A stretch of 64,000 nucleotides of DNA from Plectosphaerella cucumerina (Eukaryota > Ascomycota > Sordariomycetes > Glomerellales > Plectosphaerellaceae). The notes beneath the pieces are model-generated. The model made no database searches. It saw nothing but the letters and a program-made list of their open reading frames with translations, and was not told the DNA's origin. Position numbers and translations under genes: made by a program. How positions within the stretch are numbered: the stretch's first letter is position 1; every line of letters begins with the position of its first letter. Shown here piece by piece: positions 27,933-38,095 of this stretch. The stretch lies in contig JAGPXD010000005.1 of NCBI GenBank assembly GCA_020746995.1, forward strand, positions 3,348,001 through 3,412,000, read 5' to 3'.

Positions 27933-29882
27933 ATGCCCCGGCCGAGGAGATCGCGCGCCGCGCCCGCGCAGGCCGCCGAAACTGCCTCGGCAGAACCCGA
28001 GACTGCCCCCCAACGAGGCCGCACGCGCAACAGCGCCACCGCAATTGAGAAGGATATCCAAGAAGCGCCCAGGCGATCAACGCGACGCGGAAGAAAACAA
28101 TCGGTTGAAGCAGAAGCCCCACGCCTTGACACGGCAGAACAAAAAGCACTTCGCAAAGCCAGCGACGCGCGCGACGACGCAATGCAGCGCCTCGCGCTCG
28201 AAGACGTCTTCACCACCTCAGACGCAGCCACCTCCGAGGCCAACAGGATTGATGCTGTGGAGACGGGCCGCAAAGTACAGGCGACGCCCCAGCAGCAACA
28301 TCAGCATCGGCGCGATACGACTGGCCTGGACCTCGACGACGACATGTTCGCGGGTCTTGATTCCAGCCTTGATCTCGGCGACGAGACGGCACAAGACGAC
28401 GCGCCGCCTAGTGGGCAGCGATCAACGGACACGTCGAGCATGACGACGGGCTTCTTCAAGCGGCGCGGACGGGCGCCGAGCGTCAGTCTCCAGGGAAATG
28501 ATTCTGCGGCCATCAGGCCCAGCAGCCGCGCGGGCGGCACGCCGGCGATCAGTTCGTCTTTCAATATTGGCGCGTTCAAGAGGAGGCAGAGGGAGCCGAG
28601 TATTTTGGGGACGGGGAGGAAGCCGCTGCGTGCGGAGAGTCCTGGCGAGGGAGCGGGGGCGTGGGATGATGAGGACGATTTTGTGCCTGAGGCGGAGTCG
28701 ACGCCGTTGAATCGAAGGAAGACGAGGGGTGATGAGGAGGTGGAGGCGTCTTCGAGTGCGAGATCGCGGAAGAGGAAGAGCATCGAGGTTGGTGAGGGCA
28801 GTGAGCGGCCGGAGAAGGTGTCACGGCTTGAGGATTCGGTTGTGCAGGGTGACAAAGAGGGTCAGCTCGAAGTCGACATCGAGGTTGAGGTCGAGACACA
28901 AGCCGAGACCGAGGCTGAGACACAACCGGAGGCACAAGTCGAACCACAGGTCGAGGAGGCCGACACACAGCCCGCACCGGCACTCGAGGAGGACATCGAC
29001 GTTGACGTCGACATCCCAGCCGACGTGGCAAGCCTTCACTCAGACGACCTCCTTCCCGACGACCCAGCAAACGACTCGGATTCATCAGACCTATCATCAC
29101 TTCCCTCCCTTCCCTCCCCCCAACTTCCGCCCACTCGCGCCCCAGCACGACCCATGACACCCATCAACCTGTCAGAACTCATGGCACCCCCCGAGAGTAG
29201 CGGATCGGAGGACGACGAGATCTGGCCCGACCTCCGCGCCGCCGTCAAACGCAAACGCCACGGACCCGTCACCCCCCTCCGCGACGGCAACATCTCCGAC
29301 ATGTCCTCCCCTCCATCCCTCACACACTCCCCCAACCTTCCAGCAACACGCCACGCGACCCAGAGGAAGCAAAAAGGCAAACCCTCACCCAAGCTCACCA
29401 CCGCCTCCCTGACAGGCCTCCTCCCTCGCCGACGTCAGAGGACCCGAGCAGCCGAAGACGGCTCCTCGGACGTCGAGCTCGACGGCTCCGGCCTCGCCAA
29501 TGACGAGGACGAGCTCTCGTACATCGACACCAGGCCCTCAAGACGACGCGGAAAGACAACACCCCTCGCCCGGCGCACGGCGACGAACCGTCCCGGATCT
29601 CGTGGCGGTAGGACGGGGAAGTCCTCCCCCGTTGTGGCGAGGACGGTCAAGAGGACGTATAGCCGGCGGTCGTCGGATAAGGAGAACCCGAGCGATGATG
29701 AGGAGTCGAAGGGACTGAGTCCGGCGCCGGATGATACTTTTGATGCGGGCGCTGAGGGAGATGATTCGGAGAGTGTGGCGGAGGAGTTGAAGAATGCGGT
29801 GAAGAAGTTTGAGGAAGTTGATCGGTGGGAGATGGAGTTTGAGGAGATGACGCAGAGTTCGTCGCCGAGCGGAGCGCGGTAG
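27933..29882 (+). CDS. Unrecognised basic/acidic, probably nuclear protein
   Basis: Intronless 649-residue frame from the ATG at 27933 (MPRPRRSRAAPAQA). The composition is mostly disordered. Several basic clusters look like nuclear localisation signals (RRSTRRGRKQ, SRKRKSIE, KRKRHG, LLPRRRQRTR). A Glu/Gln/Val-rich tract at about residues 315-370 (EVDIEVEVETQAETEAE) follows. A short motif occurs twice: GFFKRRGRAPSVSL near residue 175 and GAFKRRQREPSILG near residue 215. The C-terminus ends in a helix (ESVAEELKNAVKKFEEVDRW) and EMEFEEMTQSSSP. I recall this layout from other ascomycete proteins but cannot name it; a chromatin or chromosome role is only a guess. Confidence 0.68.
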   Translation: MPRPRRSRAAPAQAAETASAEPETAPQRGRTRNSATAIEKDIQEAPRRSTRRGRKQSVEAEAPRLDTAEQKALRKASDARDDAMQRLALEDVFTTSDAATSEANRIDAVETGRKVQATPQQQHQHRRDTTGLDLDDDMFAGLDSSLDLGDETAQDDAPPSGQRSTDTSSMTTGFFKRRGRAPSVSLQGNDSAAIRPSSRAGGTPAISSSFNIGAFKRRQREPSILGTGRKPLRAESPGEGAGAWDDEDDFVPEAESTPLNRRKTRGDEEVEASSSARSRKRKSIEVGEGSERPEKVSRLEDSVVQGDKEGQLEVDIEVEVETQAETEAETQPEAQVEPQVEEADTQPAPALEEDIDVDVDIPADVASLHSDDLLPDDPANDSDSSDLSSLPSLPSPQLPPTRAPARPMTPINLSELMAPPESSGSEDDEIWPDLRAAVKRKRHGPVTPLRDGNISDMSSPPSLTHSPNLPATRHATQRKQKGKPSPKLTTASLTGLLPRRRQRTRAAEDGSSDVELDGSGLANDEDELSYIDTRPSRRRGKTTPLARRTATNRPGSRGGRTGKSSPVVARTVKRTYSRRSSDKENPSDDEESKGLSPAPDDTFDAGAEGDDSESVAEELKNAVKKFEEVDRWEMEFEEMTQSSSPSGAR

Positions 29883-30439
29883 GGGGGTGAGTGTTGAAGT
29901 GGTTGTTTGTCTGTTGTGCTTGGAGTTTGGGGTTGGGTCGGCTGTCATTCCCATTCAAAACACGCCGTCACGTCGGAGCAACGGGTTGAGTTTATGGAGT
30001 TTGTCGGTACTGTTATCCAGAGTGCCCAGGTAGTTCTTGATCGCCAAATAGCCTTTGAGCATTGCAACTACATCTCTGATGGGCTTGTGTATTTGTTTGG
30101 AGATCCCATTGTGACTTCAGTGATGTGTCTGGTGTCCAGCTAAGACCTATCCTATCGCAAGCCATCTTGTCTTGCGCTCTGAACAGTGTCTTCAATGCCG
30201 GGTACCTCCACCCATACTCGCCGAGGCTCTCTCTCTTGGCCTCGAAGTCTCCCCTACAATACCTCGCAAAGAGAAGCAGCGAGTACATCCACTACTATAC
30301 ATCATCCATTGCCGCACGCCATACCCCTGAACATGATACGACCTGCACCTTCACGCTCGGAGCTGAGCCGGTGCTACGCTAGGGCATCCAGTAACCCCTT
30401 TAGGCTCATGTATTCGAATTCTAGTCAACACCAGTGGCT
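29883..30439. other. Convergent intergenic region
   Basis: 557 nt between two gene 3' ends. Short open frames here have no coding character. Confidence 0.5.
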
Positions 30440-31720
30440 CTATTTACCCTCTATCACCTCGATGATGCGCCGAAGGCCCTCTTCCAAGATGGCCCGGTCA
30501 TAGGCAAAGACGATCCTGAACCAGCCCGGCTCCTCTGCCGCACAAATAGAGCCCTTGACCACAAAGACCCTGCGGTCCAGCAGCTTCGTGTTGAGCTCAT
30601 CCTCGACCGCTGCCGTCGTCTCGCCCAGCCCCTGAGCCGTGGCGTACGCGTCCCCGAGATTGACCATGAAGAAGAACGCGGCACTGGCACCACGCGCGTA
30701 CGGGATGCGGTGGCGATCGGCCCAGGATACCATAAAGGTGTACGTCTCCGCAAGCAGGCGCCTGTTCTCTTCGACGTAGTCGGCCGCCCAGACCGAGTCT
30801 GAGAGGAAATTTGTCGCGATCCGCTCTGTCACGGAGGAACACGAGCTGAGGCCGGCGATGGGCACGATGGCGCGGTGCACGGCGGGGTTGGCCGTCGACA
30901 GGATGGAGCCGAGACGCAGGCCGTTGGCGCCAAAGTCTTTCGAGATGCCCCAGACGACATGCACGCGGGCGGGGTCGATGAGGCCGGTGGTATCGATGGC
31001 CAGGACGGACGTGAAGGGCGTTGATATCTCCAAAGGGTTCGGCCATGTCGAAAGGGCATAGATCTCATCACTGATGAGGTGGAGGTCGTGGGCTTGACAG
31101 AGCCGCATGAGCCCGATGATGGCGTCGCGGGTATAGCATCTGCCCGTGGGGTTGTGGGGGTTGCAGAGGAGGAGGGCGGAGAGGGGCTGGTTCTGCTCTC
31201 TGGCGCGGAGGATGGCGGCTTCATACGAGGCGACGGCTGAGGAGGTGAAGGGGTCGGTGCTGGAGAAGGGAATGGTGATGATCTTGGTGCCCGTGCGGCT
31301 CTCGATGAAGCTCCAGAAGCCGCGGAAGCAGGGCTGGCCGAGGAGGATGGCGTCGCCGGGGTTTCCGAGGAGCCAGACGAGATGTTCAATGGCGGAGGAG
31401 CAGCCGTTTGTGATGGTAATATGATCTGGCCTGAGAGGTTGGACGGGCCGGAGGTATTTGGTGAGGAAGCCGGCCATGGCGGCCTTGAGGTGACGGGATC
31501 CGGCCGGTCCATCCCCGTAGGTCAAGGTCGTGACGTTGATGTTGAGACTGTCTAGGGCGTGCTTGAGAAGTCTTTCCTGCAGGAGTGCGTTTTCTGCGAC
31601 GCCGAGGTTCAGGTAGCCCGAGGGATTGGTCTCTGGGTGCCATATGTCTTTGATGACGTCCCAGAGGCGGTTTTTGTCTTGGGGGATTGCCATTTCCTGG
31701 CCTCTGGAGGAGAGGGCCAT
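30440..31720 (-). CDS. PLP-dependent aminotransferase, ACC-synthase-like (class I/II)
   Basis: Intronless 426-residue frame. The ATG at 31720 (MALSSRGQEM) is chosen because LSSRG is the usual start of the family and the triplet at the far end of the open frame is GTG. Family blocks: NPSGYLNLGVAENALL, LTYGDGPAGSRHL, TNGCSSAIEHL, CNPHNPTGRCY, SDEIYAL and WGISKDFGANGLRLGS, whose Lys would form the aldimine with pyridoxal phosphate. The sequence resembles fungal 1-aminocyclopropane-1-carboxylate synthase-like proteins, many of which do not make ACC and some of which sit in metabolite clusters. Substrate cannot be called. No biosynthetic partner gene is adjacent; the neighbours are a broken kinase and a Zn2Cys6 regulator. 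Confidence 0.85.
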   Translation of the reverse strand: MALSSRGQEMAIPQDKNRLWDVIKDIWHPETNPSGYLNLGVAENALLQERLLKHALDSLNINVTTLTYGDGPAGSRHLKAAMAGFLTKYLRPVQPLRPDHITITNGCSSAIEHLVWLLGNPGDAILLGQPCFRGFWSFIESRTGTKIITIPFSSTDPFTSSAVASYEAAILRAREQNQPLSALLLCNPHNPTGRCYTRDAIIGLMRLCQAHDLHLISDEIYALSTWPNPLEISTPFTSVLAIDTTGLIDPARVHVVWGISKDFGANGLRLGSILSTANPAVHRAIVPIAGLSSCSSVTERIATNFLSDSVWAADYVEENRRLLAETYTFMVSWADRHRIPYARGASAAFFFMVNLGDAYATAQGLGETTAAVEDELNTKLLDRRVFVVKGSICAAEEPGWFRIVFAYDRAILEEGLRRIIEVIEGK

Positions 31721-31827
31721 GTCTTCGAGGGAGTATATGTGATACAATGATTGTAGAAAATGTTTTTCCGACACGAACGTGTCTCTCGTCTTGGGATAGA
31801 CGGGGTGTTGTTTTGATCCCTCCAGGG

Positions 31828-31833
31828 TTTATA
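31828..31833 (-). promoter_or_regulatory. TATA box of the aminotransferase gene
   Basis: TATAAA on the minus strand lies about 110 nt upstream of the ATG at 31720, a normal spacing. A TATA promoter suggests regulated rather than constitutive expression. Confidence 0.6.
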
Positions 31834-31954
31834 TGCGTCTAGGTGCCAGCCCTGCGGCGGGCCGGAATTGGACGGATCTGGTGGTGTCTGTAAATCCGAG
31901 GGGACTTCCAACAGGAATCCCGATGCCAGACGCTAAACCAAGGTCCTTGAAGGC

Positions 31955-33379
31955 TTAATTTCCTTGAAGGCTTCTGTCATACGCAGGCAAGGCCCATCTC
32001 GTCACCCACTCAGCCTCCAGTATCTGTTTCGCATCAGGTCGGTCACTCGACCTCCATGCTCGCATGCGCCGCAGCAGCTCAAACAACGCAGCCCTCTCAT
32101 CATCACAGATGGACCCTATACTTTTGGAACGCCGCGGGTTCTGAACCCACTGCTCAAACCTCCGTTCCAACGACCAGACATCACCCGGGCTGCTTAAGGA
32201 CCTGCCCGTTTCGTCGTACCACTTTGCCCGTTGCTCCCATCTCGCCCACCACCCAGGGGGCATGATGCCTTGCAGTTCTACCTGCTGTGCCGTAATTTCG
32301 TCCTGAGGCGTAAGGAACCCGTCTATAAGCGACCTGTGGGCAAGGAGCTCGAAGATGACGCAGCCCAGGCTCCAGATGTCGGACGCGAACGTAAGGGGGG
32401 TTGTCGGCTCGAAGAAAGCCTCAGGCGGGCGTAAGATAAGGGGTGTGTAGGACTCGAATCGGGACTGATCGGAAGGGCGGAATGCGGTTCCAAAGTCGCT
32501 CAGTAACAGTTTTGCCTCGCCTAGAGTAATCTCGTTGCTAGGTGCGCCTAGCCACACCGCAGGCACTACGTAGGAAGGGACACCTGGATCGGTCGATGCG
32601 GCCTGTGTGTCGAGGCGAATCACCGCTTCTTTCTCGGGCTCGCCATACTTTGCGTAAAGATGCTCTGGCGATAAGTCGTTGATTGATGAGGGCAGCTGTA
32701 GAGACTATTCCCGAGATGAAGATCTGGGCCCCGTCAGCTATCCGTCGAGCAGCCGAAATGGGGGAAATTTCTGACCTCCGTGAGCATATCCCTTGGCGTG
32801 AACAATTGACACAGCCATGACTAGTTGGACGGCAAGAGACCTGGCGACATCGAGCTGGAATAGGCAGCTACCTGATGCCTCTTTTGCCTCTCGCAAGCTG
32901 CACCTTGCCGGAAGAGTCACGAGACACGGATGAGTACCGTTGGGTCCGGTGAAGTGGAAGCGGTCAAGGACGGTAGGGATCAGTGGCGGTCTATCTTTCG
33001 AGTTGGCAGCGCTGGAAGCGCCTTCCTTCAGCTGAATAAGGACATTAGCTTCGGCGAAGTCCGCATCTGCGGTACCGACTTTGACGGCGACATATTTCGA
33101 CGTCTTGTCGTCGATGGCTAGCCAGGCTGTGGAGAATGTGCCGTGGCCCAGCTTGTGCACAATCCTGTATCGATTTTCGAGTCGATCATCAATATGAACA
33201 GGATGGTGGCCTCCAGGTCGGTAGTCGCTCAGATGCTCCACGCCATCAATGTAGCCATACTCAGCTGCCTGGGTAAACAGCGTCGAACGTTGTGTGCCCC
33301 GGGACAGCCATGAGCTCGAAAAGCAGACCCTTGCAATTGTTGGCCGCCATCGAATGACCTGGCGCGATAGCTGGCGCAT
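31955..33379 (-). pseudogene. SRPK-like serine/threonine kinase gene with a frameshift
   Basis: Exon 1 (32776-33379) begins MRQLSRQVIRW, then YIDGVEHLSDYRPGGHHPV and the ATP site LGHGTFSTAWLA with VAVKV. An intron (32724-32775, GT-AG) joins in phase to HGDLHLGN, the catalytic loop in the HGD form common in the expanded fungal SRPK-like kinases. Just after it, around 32699-32702, the frame is off by one: family spacing (GN-x-L-L-Q-L-P-S) would need one more base. The rest is intact in the other frame to the stop at 31955: LPSSINDLS, LLSDFGTAF (DFG), RPPEAFF and SDIWSLGCVIFELL. As read, translation ends soon after the catalytic loop. This is either a recent pseudogene or a single-base error. 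It is divergent from the Zn2Cys6 gene, 172 bp apart. Confidence 0.75.
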
Positions 33380-33551
33380 AGACGATGGCCGTTGATGGCT
33401 GATGGGATGGAACAAATGCTGAGGTCGTTGCGGAGGGAAGGCGCAAAAGGAGGTCTGCGGGGCCGGATTTACGGATTTACGGAGCGGGCAGATTCACAGT
33501 GCCGCCGTCAACTTCCCCCCTTCAACCACCTCCCTTCATCACTCCCACAGG

Positions 33552-35643
33552 ATGAGGCCGCAAGGAAGAAAGACCCCCAAAGCATGCGACCCCTGCCGGA
33601 GTCGGAAAATCAAATGTGACGGGCAACAACCCTGCGCGCATTGCCAGACGGACCCGTCCGCGTGCTCATACCGGCTCAGAGCAAGGGTCAGGCAGTCGAG
33701 GCGCCTGCAACCCCAACTCTCTGCAGATGCATCACCACTGGCAGACCTGACCGATGCCATCAGGCTCAGACGAGAAGATGCTCCGAGGACCGCATCAGGG
33801 CCTTCGGGACACCTGTCGGAAGAAAACACACCCGATCGCTCTCTCTCGGAACAGAGAGGTGTCGTGGCGACCTTGGCGGACAACACGCAGCACATCTACT
33901 GGGGCCCAGCCTCGAGCTTCGCCCTCGCCGAGCACATTCGCCAGTCAATCCTGCGTCCAACGGCCCAGAGGATCACCGGAAACGCCGCCGGCGGCGGTGG
34001 TGCTCACGACGTCACTCCTCTCCTCGACGTCTTCACGCAGCGCCACCTCTTCTTCGGCACCCCTCCACCGCCGCCAGGCCTGGTCCCCGTCACGCCTTTC
34101 GACTGGCACCCCTTCTTCGTCAGCCTCGTAACGCAACACACTGCCGAACGCTTCCTCGAAAACTTCAAGACCGCCGTCTTGTGTCTCCTCCCCTTCTATA
34201 CCGCGCAAGACCTCGCCACCTTCCTCAGCAAGCTGTACGACGGCAGTGGGACCGCCCTGCCACACCAGGAGCGTGCCAGTATCCTGGCGGTACTAGCCAT
34301 CGGTGCCCTCGTCGGCACAGAAACAGAAACGGGCGAGGCGCTCTTTCTCATGGCGAGACAGCAGAACGCCTTGCACGAGGATGCTGTCTCCCTCGACGCC
34401 ATCCAGTTCTGGCTCCTCGCTGCCGAGTATCAACTCAACATCGGACGCGCAACACCCGCGTACCTCGCCATTGGGTCCGCCTGCCGAAAGGCTGCTGCCA
34501 TGGGTCTGGTAGGCGCCCGAAGAGGCGCCAGGGCAGAGGGAAGCGTGACGGCCTGGACTCTGTACTATTACGACTGGCATGGCATGCCCTCTCTCCACGC
34601 CCAGAACCCAAGCTAACCCTTGACAGCTGGTACTCGATCATGGGAGGCCGCAAGAAGATGATTGCCCTCGCCGACATTACACACGATCATCCCACCGGCC
34701 AAACCCTCCTTTCAAACCTCTGCCAGCTGACGTCCCATCTGGAAGAGGTAGCAGCCATCATCAACGATGAAAAGCCGAGGCAGCTTCATGACCTCTTCAG
34801 ACTGGTCGGCGAGGTGCATTCCCGGCTCCAAAAATGGGGCGAGACCGTCGGTATCGGAACCATGACGGGCATAGAGACGCCAGCGAAGGCCACGGCAGCG
34901 CTGTTTTTTCACAATGGTGGGCCGGGCCTCTCCCCTCTGCACCGCTATGGCGACTGACATCCTTGGTATTAGCTTATTTCCAAGTGATACAATACGCTTT
35001 TCGTCCCTTCATTGTCGCAGCGTATGTCCTCTCCGACCCAGCTCAGGAGACAGGCCAGCTCTGGCTCCGCCAGGCCTGTCGCTTCGCCACTGACGCTGCC
35101 GTCGACGGGATCGTGTCTTTCCAGGCCATATCCCAAAAGTTGAAGTCGACCGAGGTAAGCCGACGCACAGCTTGCAAGAAGCGATGCCCTAAGCTAACAC
35201 AGGCCTGTCAGGTCAGACGCCGTGACGGCTTCTCACTAGAGTCTAGTTGCTCCCTTCTCCTTCTCGACTCGCTCCGGCATCCAACAAAGCACGAACACAA
35301 CTCGACGTTTGTCGGGCAAGCCGTAGCAGTGCTAAGCAGGTTACCCTCTGTGCCTCCGACCGCAGCTCTGCTTGTATCCATCCAGAGCATCGCGTCTGCA
35401 GTCAGCGAGCTCGTCGAAACGAGAAAGCGCCGGGTGCCATTGCCCTCGGAGTCGACCGGCGCCGTGGAGGCAAGGAGCTCGGTGACTACTGAAGATATGG
35501 AGAGAGGAGATGAGAAGGGAAACGAAGAGGGGCCCCAAGGAGAGGCTATGACGGACCAGGAGTCCTTCACGGCTTACCTCTCCCAGGAGGGCCTTGGCGC
35601 TCTGGTGATGGATCCATTTGGCACGGCTCTGTTCTGGCAATGA
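33552..35643 (+). CDS. Zn2Cys6 fungal transcription factor
   Basis: Exons 33552-34576, 34627-34916, 34973-35154 and 35212-35643 give 642 residues. The N-terminus carries a Zn2Cys6 binuclear cluster, ACDPCRSRKIKCDGQQPCAHC plus a sixth Cys, spaced C-x2-C-x6-C-x5-C-x2-C-x6-C. The middle region (SLDAIQFWLLAAEYQLN, AYLAIGSACRKAAAMGL, TLYYYD, WYSIMGGRKKM) is the fungal-specific regulatory domain (Fungal_trans). Intron 1 is unusual: keeping the conserved YYYDCW requires a GC donor at 34577 (intron 34577-34626, good CTAAC branch site, TTGACAG acceptor); a GT donor at 34562 is also in phase but deletes five family residues. The target is unknown. It may control the neighbouring aminotransferase, an inference from position only. 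Confidence 0.82.
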
Positions 35644-35955
35644 TCGTGCTGAGCAGGTGCTCTTGACTGGCGTCTGCTGTGGCTCATCACTAGTACCAGA
35701 CAGTCATACTCTGCTTCTCGATAGCAGTGCGGGTAGCCTGGCCGCTTGGCTGCCGAAGAGCGGGCATCTGGTGTACCCATGACCACTGATCTTGGCCTCC
35801 CCCATGCCGCCGTGAGTGTGTTCAAGGAGAGGTTGCTGCCTGATGCCGACTCATCACAATGGGTCTGATCGATCTGAGCCAACTGCGACAGCCTGGTGAT
35901 CGACCTCAACACACAACACAAGTTCCCCCCACCTACCTACCGAGCAACTATCACC
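35644..35955. other. Intergenic region
   Basis: 312 nt between the transcription factor and a small orphan gene. Nothing recognisable. Confidence 0.45.
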
Positions 35956-36464
35956 ATGTCCAGCGCCAGGCAAATCGTCTCCAATCACGCCCTTGTCAAG
36001 TGTTACAATGCGCAACAAGTGACGCCAATAGTCAAACGGCGGACGTGTTCTGGCAGATGGTCTTCGCCACACACTCTCCAATGCCCAGCTTCTTGTTCAC
36101 GCCGGCGTGGCCCAAGTCTTTGCCACGGAGGCGCAGGGTGCTGACCTTCTACCCGGATGTTCTTGACCAGCCAGAGATCGAACTGCTCTGGCTTGAAGTC
36201 ATGGACGCCTCCGAATCTGGAACGAATGACGATGGGCACCTCGTGGCGGCAGAAGCCGAAGCGGCACACGCGGTCTATGCCATGGCGGTGATTGGCACGA
36301 CCTTCAGACTTTGGAGAATCGGTGATGGGGCTGCCGGACTTGAGCTAGTCGGAGGCGCTCGAACGGACGATTCCGAGTATCTTGATGCGAAGAGCGACGA
36401 GGGATGCCGGGTTTTCTTTGCACTGCGGCAGGAGGTTTATGCCGCTCACAAACCGTCCGGGTAG
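35956..36464 (+). CDS. Possible small orphan protein
   Basis: The frame from about 36033 to the stop at 36464 has coding-like content: DVFWQMVFATHSPMPSFLFT, PEIELLWLEVMDA, HAVYAMAVIGTTFRLW. It resembles the short fungal proteins of about 150 residues that I have seen near F-box-like genes, but I cannot name a family. An ATG at 35956 (MSSARQIVSNHALV) would be joined to it only by a 32-nt gap (36000-36031, GT...AG), shorter than fungal introns normally are. The start is therefore unresolved and the gene may be damaged like its neighbours. Confidence 0.4.
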
Positions 36465-36495
36465 AACCTGTATCATTCCAGACATCAGCAGTCCA

Positions 36496-38095
36496 TTACG
36501 TACCCGGCACATGAAATTCGCTGGGCCACTCAGCCATCTCGCCGTTGTGAAGGAGTTTTGTGACCCTTCCGCCAAACCACCATTCAAGTACACCCGACAG
36601 CGGTATAGACATCCAACCAGGATTGTTGACTTCATCAGGGGAGGCCAAAGAGATTGCGGTGATGTTGGGTCCGTGCCGGGCAAACTGCGCGTAACGCACA
36701 AACAAGCTGTCACTCCCACAAGCGGGAATCACTTCTGCAGCTAGGTCAAGGCGAAACGAAACGATCCCAGGCATTCCCTATGACCATTCGAATAATTCAC
36801 CTTGAGGCCAATGATTCTTGGAACCACACCTTGCTTGACGCAGGGTTGGATCTTGGAGATGCCGTCCAGCGAGCATGCCGTTCGTATCAGAACACGGGCA
36901 CTCCAGGGGGTCGGGATCTTTCCCATGGCGGTCGGGAGCTTCGGTGTAACCTTGGAATCGGTCTGGTGAGTGGGAAGTCTCTCGAGACCGAGGTGTTCAA
37001 CATAGAGCCCGCCGTCGGGATGATCCCACACGTTGAAGAATACTCGAGTATTGTCGCGCGGTACCGGTATGATGGTGTCCAGACTATCAGCGTGCCAGCC
37101 AAAGACTGACGTACGACCTTTGTTTGTGGTGAGCTTGAGAGAGTCTCGATCAGCACTGACATGCCCATACTGTGATTGGGATATAAGTCTTACGCTGAGT
37201 CCGACCTCGTTGACCCGGAAATTGAATTTTCTGGCGGAACTGGCTGGCAATATGCGTGATGAACTCATCGTGGTCCAGGGGCATGTACATCCAATGCGTG
37301 AACCAGTCTGGTATAGTGTCGTAGAGAGAGGACAGGTCCTTCTGCCCTTGTTTATGAGTGATGATGTCGTAGATACCCACACCGCTACAGGCTATGAGGT
37401 AGCCGACTGCGTCCGGGTGGTTACAGTCGAATGATTTGATGCGACTCTGGAGAGGAAGAGGTGGTATGTTGGAGACAGTAATGGGTGCCAAAACCGGGGG
37501 AGACGTCAGAGAAGTCTCCCAGAAGAATTGTGAGAGAGGATCGGTCGATGGCTCCTCAAGCGTGTCTTTGACATGGCGAACTTTGAGTCCCTGCATAGAG
37601 ACGGCTAGTTGGCGATTCTTCCTCGCGCTGGCCATTTTTCTTGGCCAGGGGGGATGCCGGTCTTACGTCGCTTTGGATCTTGATAATGGAAGACTCATCA
37701 ACTGTGACCTTGCGACACCAGAGTCCTGGCGCTGGTGACTTCGTACGGACCCATGCATCCAAGACATCAGGCGCGAGAAAAGCGACCTTTCGGACGCCTT
37801 GGTGGTCTTCCAATACCCAGACGGCTGGGGCAGAGGTCTGCGCGTCGTCTTTTGCAGGCAAAAAGAGCCGGACATCGCCGTCAGATGTTCCAGCCTGCGA
37901 GTTGAACAATCTCTTCACATAGATGAGTCCGTCGACCTTCACATAGGACGCATAAACTGGCTTGGAAATATCGATTTCGTAGCTGCTTGCCTCTGCATCA
38001 GCGGCAGCCTGGTCCTGCGATGTGACGAGGGTGCATTGCGGCACTAGATGGCCTGCGACCATGTGCCACAGCTCTGGTGGGATGCTGGGAAACAA
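36496..38095 (-). pseudogene. F-box-like protein gene, decayed
   Basis: Homologous blocks of one fungal family appear in order but in different frames. Exon A (37667-38095) starts FPSIPPELWHMVAGHL, an F-box-like segment, and has VYASYVKVDGLIYVKRLFN and WVLEDHQGVRKVAFLAP. A normal intron (37591-37666, GTAAGA...TGCAG) joins in phase to GLKVRHVK and on to HWMYMPLDHDEFITHI. The next block (LKLTTNKGRTSVFG to GHRECLGSFRF, ending 36741) is in another frame with no convincing intron. After GSFRF a one-base shift near 36745-36760 leads to the final block (NPGWMSIPLSGVLEWWFGG, stop 36496). No ATG opens exon A; its frame begins at TTG. Two frame breaks and a missing start suggest a pseudogene. The family is uncharacterised as far as I know. 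Confidence 0.62.
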
